Assembly (NCBI GenBank): GCA_030372995.1
Contig: JAUCPZ010000020.1
Coordinates: 1-47,836 of the forward strand
Direction: 5' to 3'
Length of the DNA stretch: 47,836 bases
Source of the DNA: Dehalococcoidia bacterium
GTDB taxonomy: Bacteria; Chloroflexota; Dehalococcoidia; UBA2247; RBG-13-53-26
Part shown: one piece after another, positions 1-8,113 of the stretch
How the letters are laid out: the number at the start of each line of letters is the position of its first letter
Position numbering within the stretch: the stretch's first letter is position 1
Notes under the pieces: generated by a model
Database searches by the model: none
Seen by the model: only the letters and a program-made list of their open reading frames with translations
Told to the model about the DNA's origin: nothing
Position numbers and translations under genes: made by a program

Positions 1-41
1 TTCGGAACTCGTCGGCAGCGTCAGATGTGTATAAGAGACAG
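1..41 (+). other. Synthetic sequencing adapter (Tn5 mosaic end)
   Basis: Positions 9-41 match the Nextera read-1 transposase adapter, ending in the 19-bp Tn5 mosaic end AGATGTGTATAAGAGACAG at 23-41. The first eight bases look like an index. The whole 41 bp recurs inverted at the right end of the window. This is library sequence, not genome. Any reading frame opened here, such as one beginning MCIRDS, is an artefact. Confidence 0.97.
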
Positions 42-126
42 CGGCAGGCGTGAGGGATTCGTCTCGGACGATAGCATTGGGACGCAGGCGGTGTCAACTC
101 AAGATGCGAATACGCGTGTGAGAACC

Positions 127-156
127 TTGACTCCGCCCGCGAGCGGGGCCTATAAT
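127..156 (+). promoter_or_regulatory. Sigma-70-type promoter before small membrane gene
   Basis: TTGACT at 127-132 and a perfect TATAAT at 151-156 are separated by 18 bases. The spacer contains a short GC-rich inverted repeat (CCGC/GCGG). The -10 box lies about 39 bases before the ATG at 195. Confidence 0.7.
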
Positions 157-194
157 CCTAGGCGTCATATCCAAACCAGCAAGGGTGAGGTGGG

Positions 195-428
195 ATGGAA
201 GAGAGATTCTGGGATGCTTTCACGGTCTTCTTGATTGGTTTGGGGGTACTGGGGCTGGTCTTAGGCCTTTGCACCGACCTTTACTCTGCGGCCCTGGGGG
301 TAGTGGTCCTGGTGGGTTTCTGGGTGATCGCTATCAGTCTGCGTGTCTACATGTTAGCCAGAGACAGGGACGAAGAGTTTGGCAGCTATAGACCACGGAG
401 GCTGTACGACGACCGTGACCGTTATTAG
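195..428 (+). CDS. Small two-helix membrane protein, paralogue 1
   Basis: A 77-aa protein of unknown function. A short charged N-terminus (MEERFWDAF) is followed by two hydrophobic segments at about residues 8-28 and 32-52, then a charged Arg/Asp-rich tail ending in RDRY. The start is supported by a GAGGTGG-like ribosome site just upstream and by the promoter at 127-156. It aligns along its whole length with the products at 6023-6187 and 7844-8053: shared VFL.GLG, LILGP-like turn, WVIA.(T/S)(I/L)RV. It therefore belongs to a local paralogous family. The family is unknown to me; a membrane-associated or stress-related role is only a guess. Confidence 0.7.
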   Translation: MEERFWDAFTVFLIGLGVLGLVLGLCTDLYSAALGVVVLVGFWVIAISLRVYMLARDRDEEFGSYRPRRLYDDRDRY

Positions 429-500
429 ACGCTGTTGCGGCGGCGATTCCCGTAGCCAGGATTACTAGAGACTGCCGGCAACACGTCGAGGACAGCTCAA

Positions 501-2204
501 CTAGCCTCGTCCTTTTCCAGTCTTCTTTTCTTCGTCCGCTAACACCCGGCGCAGAACCTTGCCGTCCGGGGACCTGGGAAGTTCCTTCCTGATGTCGACC
601 TGCTTGGGGACCTTGTACTTGGCCAGCTTTGTCGCGAGGTACGCGGCGATCTCTTCCGGCGTGGCTGTCTGACCCTCCTTGAGCACCACCGCAACCTTGA
701 CAGCCTCGCCTTTGTGCTCATCGGGCACGCCGTAGCAGGCGGCTTCCTTGATCTTCTCATGCTGGTGGAGGGCCTCCTCCACTTCCCGCGGGTAGACGTT
801 TTGACCTTCCGTGATAATCAGCTCCTTCTTCCTGTCGACCACGAAGAAGAAGCCATCTGAGTCCATCCTGGCTATGTCTCCGGTGGACAGCCAGCCGTTG
901 CGAAGCACCAGGGAAGTCTCCTGCGGCTGGTTCCAGTATCCCTTCATTACCTGTGGTCCCTTCACTACCAACTCGCCGATCTCGCCGATGGCCATTTCTT
1001 TTTCCCCCTTATCGAGATCCACGATCCTGGCCTCGACGTCCGGCAAGGGAAGACCGATGCTGCCGACCTTGCGCTGGCCCATGATAGGGTTGCAGGTCAG
1101 CACTACCGGTGCCTCATTCAGGGTGTAGGCCTCCAGCAGCTTTCCCTGGGTGAGTTGCTCGAACCTCTGCTGCGCCTCCACCGGGAGAGGAGCGCCGGCA
1201 CTGATGCAGGCCTTGACGGATTTCAGATCGTAGTGCTTGACCCCGCGGAAGTTGTTGATAGCCACATACATCGTGGGCACCCCAGGGAAGAAAACCGGCT
1301 TGTACTTGTTGATAGCCTTGAGCACCTGCTTGGTGACAAAGCGCGGCAGCAGGATCATGGACAGGCCATCCATGACGCAGAAGTGCATTATGGCAACCAT
1401 GCCGTACACGTGATAGAGCGGCATGGCCCCCATGACGGCGTCTTTGCCGCTGGCGATGCCGATCCCTGTGGCCCAGGCCTTGATCTGCAGCGTATTCGCC
1501 ACGACACTCCGGTGAGTGGCCACCACACCCTTGCTGACGCCGGTGATTCCCCCGGTGTACTGAAACAAGGCCGTGTCGTCTGGCTTCACGTCGACCGTTG
1601 GCGGGTTGGGCTGGTGCTTCTTCAGCAGGTCACGAAAGATGTGGGTGTTCTGCTGCCGGCCGATGTCGGGACGATGTCCTTCGCTCTTTTCCTTCAGCAG
1701 CGTGAAGAGCAGCCGGCTGAGCGGAGGCAGGTCCTCCCTGATGTAGGCGACGACAACGTGCTGCACCTTTGTCCTGGCTGTCACCTCCGCCACATCCTTG
1801 TAGAAAAGGCTAAGCACTATGATCACCTTGGCTTCACAATCGTTGAGTTGCTGCTCGGTCTCCCGCGGAGAATTCAATGGATTGAAGGCGACGGCGATGG
1901 CGCCCAGCTTGAGCGCCGCATAGTAGCTGATGACGAAATGGGTGCAATTCGGCATGACCAGTGCCACCCGGTCGCCCTTCTGTACACCCATTCCGGCCAA
2001 AGCGTTGGCCATCCGGTTGGCGTCATCATTCAACTGGCGGTAGGTCAACTTCCGTGCGTCGCCAAAAGCGCCGGGGAAGATGATGGCGGGGCTGTCAGGG
2101 AAGCGCTTGGCCGTATCCTCCAGCCGCTGATGAAGCGTGATCTGCGGATAGTCTATGGTCGCGGGCACTCCTTTGTCGTAGTGCTTAAGCCATATCTTAT
2201 CCAT
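501..2204 (-). CDS. Long-chain fatty acid-CoA ligase (AMP-forming)
   Basis: A 567-aa member of the ANL adenylate-forming superfamily. It would activate a fatty or related carboxylic acid to the acyl-AMP and then the CoA thioester in the cytoplasm. The nucleotide-binding P-loop motif is at about 216-226 and reads YTGGITGVSKG rather than the textbook YTSGTTG form. The C-terminal hinge motif STGD.A, the DRKKELI segment and NVYPREVE are present, and the catalytic Lys lies in SPDGKVLRR close to the C-terminus. Full length for the FadD-like group. It stands alone, reading away from the cyclase gene at 2409-5795, with a likely promoter at 2295-2325. Substrate chain length cannot be read from the sequence. 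Confidence 0.88.
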   Translation of the reverse strand: MDKIWLKHYDKGVPATIDYPQITLHQRLEDTAKRFPDSPAIIFPGAFGDARKLTYRQLNDDANRMANALAGMGVQKGDRVALVMPNCTHFVISYYAALKLGAIAVAFNPLNSPRETEQQLNDCEAKVIIVLSLFYKDVAEVTARTKVQHVVVAYIREDLPPLSRLLFTLLKEKSEGHRPDIGRQQNTHIFRDLLKKHQPNPPTVDVKPDDTALFQYTGGITGVSKGVVATHRSVVANTLQIKAWATGIGIASGKDAVMGAMPLYHVYGMVAIMHFCVMDGLSMILLPRFVTKQVLKAINKYKPVFFPGVPTMYVAINNFRGVKHYDLKSVKACISAGAPLPVEAQQRFEQLTQGKLLEAYTLNEAPVVLTCNPIMGQRKVGSIGLPLPDVEARIVDLDKGEKEMAIGEIGELVVKGPQVMKGYWNQPQETSLVLRNGWLSTGDIARMDSDGFFFVVDRKKELIITEGQNVYPREVEEALHQHEKIKEAACYGVPDEHKGEAVKVAVVLKEGQTATPEEIAAYLATKLAKYKVPKQVDIRKELPRSPDGKVLRRVLADEEKKTGKGRG

Positions 2205-2294
2205 GATGGGCCCCCTATCCCCTCATATTGGCGGCGCGGCCGCCTCCAGCACCCTGTGGCTTGGCTGTAAGATTCCCTTCAGATGGTTTTGCCG

Positions 2295-2325
2295 ATGATA
2301 CCACTCAGGCAATAGACTCTGTCAA
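2295..2325 (-). promoter_or_regulatory. Putative promoter of acyl-CoA ligase
   Basis: On the minus strand a perfect -35 TTGACA (2320-2325) is followed after 19 bases by TATCAT (2295-2300). This is about 90 bases before the start at 2204. The spacer is longer than optimal. Confidence 0.4.
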
Positions 2326-2408
2326 GGTCGCTCACGACCAGACCCGGCCTTGCCATGGGCACAGCCTGAAGTTCTGTGCCAGGCCGGTCCGGCGACTCAC
2401 ATTCAGAA

Positions 2409-5400
2409 TCATTGCGCCTTCAGCCCCTCCAGCGCCTTCTCCGTCCTGGCCAGGAAGTAGTCCATGTCCATCTCCTGGGACATGCGCTCGGCCTTCTTCA
2501 GGCTGGCCAGCGCCTTCTCCTTCTGGTCGGCGATGGCGTAGGTCTCGCCCAGGAAGACGTGTCCCCAGGCCTGAAGCGGTTTCATCTGCAGATCCTCGAC
2601 CATCTTCAACCCATCCAGGATAGCCCGCTCTGCCACTCTTACCTGCGAAGAGTCCTCTTGGATGAGCAACGCCCCCAGACTCATTTTGGCAAGGCCCTCT
2701 AAGTGCCTCTGACCGTTGTCTCGGCTTATTCGAATGGCTTCCGCAAGAGAAGTACTCGCCTTTCCCAGGTCACCGAGTGCTATACATATAAGTGCCAGGA
2801 GGATGTCAATGGCGGGCAAATGCAATGCCATAATTCCTGGCGTCTGTGTCAGTTTCGAAGTCGATCTCTCTACGCATTCTCGAGCTTTCTCAAATTCATC
2901 CTGGAAGTAGTGCCCGTAGCCAATGAAGTACCAGCATACTCCTATCCAAGCGGGCGTCTGGCTTTCTTCACAGAATCTCATCGCCTCCCGGGCATGGCTC
3001 AGAACGCTACCGGGCTTGCCCCTATACACGGAGACTATAGCGGAGTTCACGTGTGCGAATGCCACGTAGTACACTAGCTTGGCCTCGGACGCGCAGCGAA
3101 TGGCATTCTGGCATAGCTCCTCCCCTTCGTCAAAGTCCCCCAGCATAGCCTTGGCCCAACCTAGGTACCACAGGAGCGCCACATAGGATCCAAGTGGTAT
3201 ATCGGTGTCAGGATATCCGGGCGTCTGGATCATTCTCTCAGCTGATGCGATTGCCTTGGGAGCTACTTCGGCGATCTTGGCAGCCTCTCCGGTGTTGAAA
3301 TAGAACAACGAGAGAGAACTGGCAGTTTTGATCATCGTTGTCTCGTCTCCCAGCTTCTCCGCCTCTTCGAATGCCTTCCGGGTGAACTTCGCACCCTCCA
3401 CAGCATTGCCGGTAAATGTGTCGACCCAACCAATCATGCCGTATAACTCCAATGCCGCACGCCTGTCGCCCAGCTCTTCCGCGGTAGCAAGAACTCCCCT
3501 GAGGATGTCAAGGCAGCCTTCCGGGAAACCCAGCGCGGCCAGAACAGGTCGCATTGACCGTGTCATATCGATCTTGGCGCGCTTGTTCTCCTCGGTGTCG
3601 GGCAGCTGTTTCAGGGTGCTCAGCGCCTCAATGTAGTAGCGGTGGGCCTCCCGGGTGGAGTAGCTGCGCTGGGCCTTTTCGGTGGACAGCCTCAGGTACT
3701 GGAAGGCCTTCTCCCAGTTCTCGGCGGTAGAGTAGTGATGGGCCAGAGCCTCGCAGAACTCCTCCAGTCTGTCGGGGTAGAGTTCCTCAATGGCCTTCCC
3801 GATCCTTTCGTGGATCTGCTTCCGTCTCTTGAGCAGCAGGCTGTTGTAGGCTACCTCCTGGGTCAGGGCATGCTTAAAGACGTACTCCAGCTCCGGATAC
3901 AGGCTCTTCTCATAGATGAACTCCAGTCCCTGCAGGTTGACCAGGTGGCCTTTGAGTTCCTCCTGCATCCCGGTGATGGTCTGCAGGATGCGGTAGGCAA
4001 AGTCCCTGCCGATGACCGAGGCCACCTGCATGATCCGCTTCAAGTTCTCATCCAAACGGTCCATCCGGGCGGCGATGATCCCCTGGATGGTGTCAGGGAC
4101 ATGGATTTCAGATGGTTTGCGGCTGAGGACATACTGGTGGTCCTTCTTCTGGATGGAGCCATTCTCCAGCAGGGTGTGGGTGAACTCCTCCATGAACAAT
4201 GGATTGCCGGCAGCTCTGTTCAATATCAGCTGCCTCAGTTCTGGAGCTACCTCTCCTTCCTCCAGCATGGCCCGGACCAGGTCGGCGCTGGGCTTGGTGG
4301 GCAATTCGTCCACCCGGATCTGGGAGTAGCAGGACTTGCTGCCCCATTGATGGGTGTATTCCGGCCTATAGAGCAGAAGCAGCAGGATACGGGAGTTAGG
4401 CAGATGGCCGATGAAATAGGTGAGGAACTCCTCCGAGGTCTTGTCTATCCAGTGCAGGTCCTCCACAGCTAGCACCAAAGGTTTCCTCTGGCTCTGGACC
4501 ACCAGGAGGTCCCTGATGGCCTCGAAGATCTTCTCCCTCTTCTTCTGGGGCTCCAGCTTCAGATAGGCCTCATCCTCTACCTTCAGGGAGAGCAGTTCCT
4601 GCAGTGGGGGCAGGATGGCCTTCAGCTTGGCATCTATGGAGGAGGTCTTCTCCTCCAGCCTCTTTCTGACCAGGAACTCCCTCTCCCCTTCCTTGAGGCC
4701 GAAGTAGGACCTGAGGATATCCAGCAGGGGGAGGTAGGGCATGGAGCTGCCGTAGTGCAGGCATTGGCCTTCCAGGTAGGTGTATTCGTCTGACTGGAGA
4801 GTCCGCCTCAATTCCAACAGCAACCTGGACTTGCCCACACCGGCCTCGCCCACGATGCAGACCACCTGGCCGGATCCTCCCTTGGCCTTATCGAAGGCCT
4901 CCCTCAGGCTGGCCATCTCCTTCTCCCGGCCGACAAACCTGGTGAGACCCCTCAGGGCTGCGGCTTCAATCCGGCTGGCCACCTCGGTGGGCTCCAGGAG
5001 CTCATAGGCCTCGACGGCCTCCTCCTTGCCCTTGACCGACATCTTCCCCCGGGCCTTGAAATTGAAGAAGTCCCGGGCCATCTTGTAGACATCGGCGGAG
5101 ACCAGTATCCGTCCCGGCTCGGCCATGGTCTGCATTCTGGAGGCCAGGTTGACGGTATCGCCGACAGCGGTGTAGTCCATCTTGAGGTCCTTGCCCACGG
5201 AGCCGACGATGACCGGGCCGGAGTTGAGGCCGACCCTCATCTTGAAGGGCACCTTGCAGTCCTTCTCCACCTTCTGGCCATAGGATTCCAGGGTCTTCTG
5301 GATGGCCAGGGCGGCATAGCAGGCCCGTTGGGCATGGTCTTCGTGGGCCAATGGTGCTCCGAAGAGGGCCATGACGCCGTCCCCGGTGAACTTGTCGATG

Positions 5401-5795
5401 GTGCCCTCGTAGCGGTGGATCTCGTCCATGAGGATCTGGAAGCAGCCTTCCATGATCTGGTGGACCTCCTCGGGGTCCAGCTTCTCGGACATGGCGGTGT
5501 AGCCGGCCACATCGGCGAAGAGGACGGTGACCAGTTTGCGCTCACCCTCCATTGACTTGCCGGTGCTGAGTATCTTCTCTGCCAGGAACTTGGGGGTGTA
5601 GGTCTGGGGCTTGGAGTAGTCGACGGGAGCGGGTGCTCTGGTTTCCTTCAGGGCCTGGCCGCATTTGCCACAAAACTTGAAGCTAGGTGCGTTGGCGAAG
5701 CTGCAATTCGGGCAAATTGTCTCCAGTTTTGCTCCGCATTCAACGCAGAAGCGCATATCGGCTGGGTTTTCGAACTGACACACGGGGCATTTCAC
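2409..5795 (-). CDS. Zinc-ribbon / class III adenylate-guanylate cyclase / AAA ATPase / TPR signalling protein
   Basis: An 1128-aa multidomain protein. Residues 1-50 hold two CxxC...CxxC zinc ribbons. Residues about 85-265 form a class III cyclase domain with both metal Asp residues (D95 in FADVAGY, D139 in TGDG), a Lys before GDG (K135) and the transition-state Asn and Arg in NLASR (N216, R220), so it should be catalytically competent. An AAA-type ATPase follows from about residue 288, with P-loop GEAGVGKS at 316-323. The C-terminal half is helical TPR-like repeat. This architecture is common in Chloroflexota and Deltaproteobacteria, and the ATPase/TPR part probably senses or scaffolds. cAMP is the likelier product from the Lys, but this is not proven. 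A possible phosphodiesterase partner lies at 6751-7521. Confidence 0.88.
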   Translation of the reverse strand: MKCPVCQFENPADMRFCVECGAKLETICPNCSFANAPSFKFCGKCGQALKETRAPAPVDYSKPQTYTPKFLAEKILSTGKSMEGERKLVTVLFADVAGYTAMSEKLDPEEVHQIMEGCFQILMDEIHRYEGTIDKFTGDGVMALFGAPLAHEDHAQRACYAALAIQKTLESYGQKVEKDCKVPFKMRVGLNSGPVIVGSVGKDLKMDYTAVGDTVNLASRMQTMAEPGRILVSADVYKMARDFFNFKARGKMSVKGKEEAVEAYELLEPTEVASRIEAAALRGLTRFVGREKEMASLREAFDKAKGGSGQVVCIVGEAGVGKSRLLLELRRTLQSDEYTYLEGQCLHYGSSMPYLPLLDILRSYFGLKEGEREFLVRKRLEEKTSSIDAKLKAILPPLQELLSLKVEDEAYLKLEPQKKREKIFEAIRDLLVVQSQRKPLVLAVEDLHWIDKTSEEFLTYFIGHLPNSRILLLLLYRPEYTHQWGSKSCYSQIRVDELPTKPSADLVRAMLEEGEVAPELRQLILNRAAGNPLFMEEFTHTLLENGSIQKKDHQYVLSRKPSEIHVPDTIQGIIAARMDRLDENLKRIMQVASVIGRDFAYRILQTITGMQEELKGHLVNLQGLEFIYEKSLYPELEYVFKHALTQEVAYNSLLLKRRKQIHERIGKAIEELYPDRLEEFCEALAHHYSTAENWEKAFQYLRLSTEKAQRSYSTREAHRYYIEALSTLKQLPDTEENKRAKIDMTRSMRPVLAALGFPEGCLDILRGVLATAEELGDRRAALELYGMIGWVDTFTGNAVEGAKFTRKAFEEAEKLGDETTMIKTASSLSLFYFNTGEAAKIAEVAPKAIASAERMIQTPGYPDTDIPLGSYVALLWYLGWAKAMLGDFDEGEELCQNAIRCASEAKLVYYVAFAHVNSAIVSVYRGKPGSVLSHAREAMRFCEESQTPAWIGVCWYFIGYGHYFQDEFEKARECVERSTSKLTQTPGIMALHLPAIDILLALICIALGDLGKASTSLAEAIRISRDNGQRHLEGLAKMSLGALLIQEDSSQVRVAERAILDGLKMVEDLQMKPLQAWGHVFLGETYAIADQKEKALASLKKAERMSQEMDMDYFLARTEKALEGLKAQ

Positions 5796-5843
5796 TGACC
5801 ACCTCCCACTGACCCATGGCGGGCCACGACACCCTTAGACGGG

Positions 5844-5873
5844 ATGATATCACAACCAAATACACTTGCGATA
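5844..5873 (-). promoter_or_regulatory. Putative extended -10 promoter of cyclase gene (repeated element)
   Basis: On the minus strand TGATATCAT, an extended -10 (TG, one base, TATCAT), lies about 50 bases before the cyclase start at 5795. The 18 bases ATGATATCACAACCAAAT, plus CGATA at the same spacing, recur at 6359-6388. A shared promoter element is therefore likely. Confidence 0.45.
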
Positions 5874-5926
5874 GAGGCCGATGGTTTCGGCGACTCCTCC
5901 TCAGACGCTGAACCGAACATAAGAGA

Positions 5927-5950
5927 AGGACCCTCCTGGTGAAGGGCCCT
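5927..5950 (-). terminator. Possible intrinsic terminator after the 54-aa membrane gene
   Basis: On the minus strand AGGGCCCT and AGGGTCCT pair over 8 bp (one G-U) around an 8-base loop, followed by TTCTCTT. It lies about 73 bases past the stop at 6023 and before the cyclase promoter. The U-tract is weak. Confidence 0.4.
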
Positions 5951-6022
5951 GGTTCAAGAGAATCTCAACCTTTGTCGGAGGCGCCTGTCTGGACATGTCA
6001 ATGGTGGCGGCTGCCGTGGGGG

Positions 6023-6187
6023 CTACCGGTAGAAGACCCTGATGGTGATGGCCAGCACCCACAAAGCTACCAAGGCTATCAGGCCCGACTGGATGCTGTA
6101 CAGATCAGCGGCGGGACCAAGGATCAGGAGGAAAACTCCCAAGCCCATCAAGAAGACTGACAAGGCGATTGATGCTCGTCTTTCCAT
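6023..6187 (-). CDS. Small two-helix membrane protein, paralogue 2 (54 aa)
   Basis: A 54-aa frame starting MERRASIALSVFL and ending TIRVFYR. It contains two hydrophobic segments (about residues 7-25 and 34-52) joined by a short LGPAADLYS turn. It aligns closely with the products at 7844-8053 and 195-428: GLG, LILGP, SGLIALVA, WV.AITIRVFY. A GAGGGGTG ribosome-binding site precedes the ATG. It is short enough to be missed by ordinary length cut-offs. It lacks the charged C-terminal tail of its relatives. Function unknown. A candidate promoter copy lies at 6359-6388. Confidence 0.65.
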   Translation of the reverse strand: MERRASIALSVFLMGLGVFLLILGPAADLYSIQSGLIALVALWVLAITIRVFYR

Positions 6188-6358
6188 CGCGCACCCCTCT
6201 TTGTTTTCTAGGCTCTGGCCTGCTACTTGGGAATGGCGCCACCTGCCTGTTCAGAGTGGCGATAATTCCGGCTTCACGATCTGCCGGCCAAGCCATCTCC
6301 TACGCTTCAGCCAATCGCTACTCCCTGGCCGAGTCGTCGGGTGAAATCGCTTGCTGGC

Positions 6359-6388
6359 ATGATATCACAACCAAATGCCACTACGATA
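6359..6388 (-). promoter_or_regulatory. Second copy of the TGATATCAT promoter-like element
   Basis: Repeats 18 identical bases of the element at 5844-5873, followed by CGATA at the same distance. In both copies this gives TATCG(C/T), 18 bases, then TATCAT on the minus strand. It lies about 170 bases upstream of the 54-aa membrane gene at 6023-6187, with no other gene between. Confidence 0.4.
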
Positions 6389-6465
6389 GGTGTCCGGAAC
6401 CCGCGGACAGGTTGTCCTGCGCTCAGGCGGGCACGAGGCCCTCTTTGTGGGGTGGAGGGTTCTCG

Positions 6466-6620
6466 GTCAAACAAGGCAAGGGACACCATCGTGCAGGCTA
6501 CCAAGGCCAACCCATGACGACCGCATAGCACCCCATGCCTGGGCCAAGTATCACCGCGACTATCGCCACGGCGATCCCGAAGATTGCCAGGGCATCTAGT
6601 TCTCTTCTGTTCCTTTCCAT
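6466..6620 (-). pseudogene. Frameshifted paralogue of the small two-helix membrane protein
   Basis: The intact frame (6498-6620) gives 40 aa, MERNRRELDALAIF to VVMGWPW, with only the first helix and the LGPG turn. One frame over, starting at the same GGT codon, the sequence reads GLALVACTMVSLALF. This matches the second helix of the relatives (GLIALVACWVIAVTI). A single-base shift near 6503 therefore separates the two halves. The ribosome site GGAGGTG and the upstream region are conserved with the paralogue at 7844-8053. It could be a recently broken gene, a sequencing slip, or a shortened functional peptide. Confidence 0.5.
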
Positions 6621-6677
6621 GTCACACCTCCGTTTGCTTTCCGGCTCCAATGGTAGTGGGAGTGAGTTGCGAGGTGT

Positions 6678-6706
6678 TATCAATCGGTTGGCACCGGAAG
6701 TGTAAA
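6678..6706 (-). promoter_or_regulatory. Conserved upstream promoter region of the frameshifted paralogue
   Basis: On the minus strand TTTACA, 17 bases, then TTGATAACACC. The same two blocks at the same spacing, plus a nearer TATTGGAGCC-like block, precede the paralogue at 7844-8053. The upstream region was evidently duplicated together with the gene. Confidence 0.45.
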
Positions 6707-6750
6707 ATCGGCGACAGTTCAATGGCTGATGGAGGCTGGGACCACGTTGG

Positions 6751-7521
6751 TCAGATGACGAGTACGTCGCCCTCGGAGGCGAAGGCAATTGGGAACTTGT
6801 GCTCCTTAGCTACTCTCTCCACTTCTTCCCTTATCTCCTCTTCGAACTGCGGTGTAACGTGAACCAATGTGCAGTCCGGCAGGTACCCCCTGATCCGTTT
6901 GAACTCGGCCAATTCGCCAGCCAAGGTCTGGGGACAGAGGTGACCAGCATCTTTCGCCATGTGAGACATGAAATTGGGGAAGGTCATTTCGGCGATGAGA
7001 TGGTCGGGGTGTATTTTCTGCCAGACCTCCGAGAGGCCGGGCCCGGTGTCGCCGGTATAGAACACGCGCCGGCCGTCCTTGGAGACGATCTCGAAGCCGA
7101 CCGCCGGCACGGGGTGTCTGACGGGGACGGGCAGAATGGAGTACCCTTCGACATCGATTCGCCGCAGGGGCTCCAAGGGGCATAATTCAAGGACACGCTT
7201 ACCCAGATATGAGGTGCTGGCGGCGAAATTGGGGTAGACGACATCGTTGAGCAGGCTGGACGACAGAACATTCAGGGTATCCGGTATCGCCAGAATCTTG
7301 ATGTCCTCATCGGTGTTGTTGAAGGCCAGGGACGGAACGGCCCTGATGTGGTCGTAGTGTCCATGCGACAGGAGGATGGCCGAGATGCGCTTCTGCTCGG
7401 AGAGGGTCAGTTCGCTGGTCAGGCTGCCGGCCTCCACAGCCAGAACATCGTCGATAACGAAACACACCAGTCGAGTGTCCTTCGACTCAGCCGTGTGCGT
7501 ACCCAGGAACCTTATTCTCAA
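6751..7521 (-). CDS. MBL-fold metallohydrolase, class II cyclic-nucleotide phosphodiesterase-like
   Basis: A 256-aa metallo-beta-lactamase-fold protein. The metal motif HGHYDH is at 53-58, with a further His at 136 (VRHPV) and the bridging Asp at 158 in YTGDTGPG. Segments such as IPDTLNVL...VVYPNF and GDTG...LIAEMTFPN resemble the class II cAMP phosphodiesterase group (yeast PDE1/CpdP-like) more than RNase Z or glyoxalase II. The predicted role is hydrolysis of a cyclic nucleotide or another phosphodiester. The nearby large class III cyclase (2409-5795), on the same strand, fits a cyclic-nucleotide turnover role, but this is an inference. It starts at ATG 7521. A promoter-like TGATATCAT is at 7691-7700. 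Confidence 0.65.
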   Translation of the reverse strand: MRIRFLGTHTAESKDTRLVCFVIDDVLAVEAGSLTSELTLSEQKRISAILLSHGHYDHIRAVPSLAFNNTDEDIKILAIPDTLNVLSSSLLNDVVYPNFAASTSYLGKRVLELCPLEPLRRIDVEGYSILPVPVRHPVPAVGFEIVSKDGRRVFYTGDTGPGLSEVWQKIHPDHLIAEMTFPNFMSHMAKDAGHLCPQTLAGELAEFKRIRGYLPDCTLVHVTPQFEEEIREEVERVAKEHKFPIAFASEGDVLVI

Positions 7522-7690
7522 TCCAGCATCACCATTTGCAGAGTGTCAACGCCGGTTGTTGACCCGGCCCGGCCAGAATCAGCGGGACGGTCTGTCCTGC
7601 CCTTGGACTGGGTATTGCCGGGCCAGCCGGCAGTTGGGCATCGTTCCTCAGTGTGCTCACCCTCTATGGCATCCCCGCTATTCTCACGTG

Positions 7691-7700
7691 ATGATATCAC
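7691..7700 (-). promoter_or_regulatory. Third TGATATCAT element, upstream of the MBL hydrolase
   Basis: ATGATATCAC on the plus strand, so an extended -10 TGATATCAT on the minus strand, about 170 bases before the start at 7521. It shares the 10-bp core with the elements at 5844 and 6359 but not their flank. The rest of 7522-7843 holds no convincing gene. Confidence 0.35.
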
Positions 7701-7766
7701 GACATGATTGGCGATGCACATGAAACAGGCAGTCTGGCGTAGCTCCATCTCCGATCCCCTGGCGGA

Positions 7767-7798
7767 ACAAAGAACCCTCCGCGCGGAGGGTTCTTTGT
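7767..7798. terminator. Perfect 32-bp palindrome, bidirectional intrinsic terminator
   Basis: The 16-base arm from 7767 (ACAAAGAACCCTCCGC) is followed at once by its exact reverse complement. It is GC-rich at the tip with T-rich outer arms on both strands. It sits about 45 bases past the stop of the small membrane gene at 7844-8053, so it most likely ends that minus-strand transcript. Confidence 0.75.
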
Positions 7799-7843
7799 CA
7801 AGAAAGGGGGGCACCTTCCCGACAGAGGTCTTGTCAGCAGTCT

Positions 7844-8053
7844 CTAGTAGTATCGGCTCCGGCGCTCGTCGCGCGTGCCATGGAAGTAGAACACCCTGAT
7901 AGTGACTGCGATCACCCAGCAGGCCACCAGTGCGATCAGTCCCGTGGCGATTTCGTAGAACCCGGCGCAGGGTCCGAGTATCAGGAGCAGAATTCCCAAG
8001 CCGAACAGGAATACCGAAAACGCATCCGCCGCACGTCTCTCTTCGCTCTCCAT
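7844..8053 (-). CDS. Small two-helix membrane protein, paralogue 4 (69 aa)
   Basis: A 69-aa product starting MESEERRAADAFSVFL. It has two hydrophobic segments (about 10-29 and 36-56), an LGPCAGFYE turn and a charged tail RDERRSRYY. The start at 8053 is chosen over an upstream ATG because a GGAGGTG ribosome site lies five bases before it and the paralogues begin at the same place. It is the fullest family member in this window and the best match to the products at 195-428 and 6023-6187. Its promoter-like region is at 8114-8142 and its terminator at 7767-7798. Function unknown. Confidence 0.7.
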   Translation of the reverse strand: MESEERRAADAFSVFLFGLGILLLILGPCAGFYEIATGLIALVACWVIAVTIRVFYFHGTRDERRSRYY

Positions 8054-8113
8054 TTCGCACCTCCGTCTCGATTCCTCTGGCTCCAATAGTACCTGTGCAT
8101 AGTCGTGGGGTGT

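Noticed and set aside
25-234. Open frame starting MCIRDS
   Set aside because: Its start codon is in the sequencing adapter.
1155-2270. 371-aa plus-strand open frame
   Set aside because: Lies antisense over the acyl-CoA ligase. It has no domain sense and is typical of long antisense frames in GC-rich DNA.
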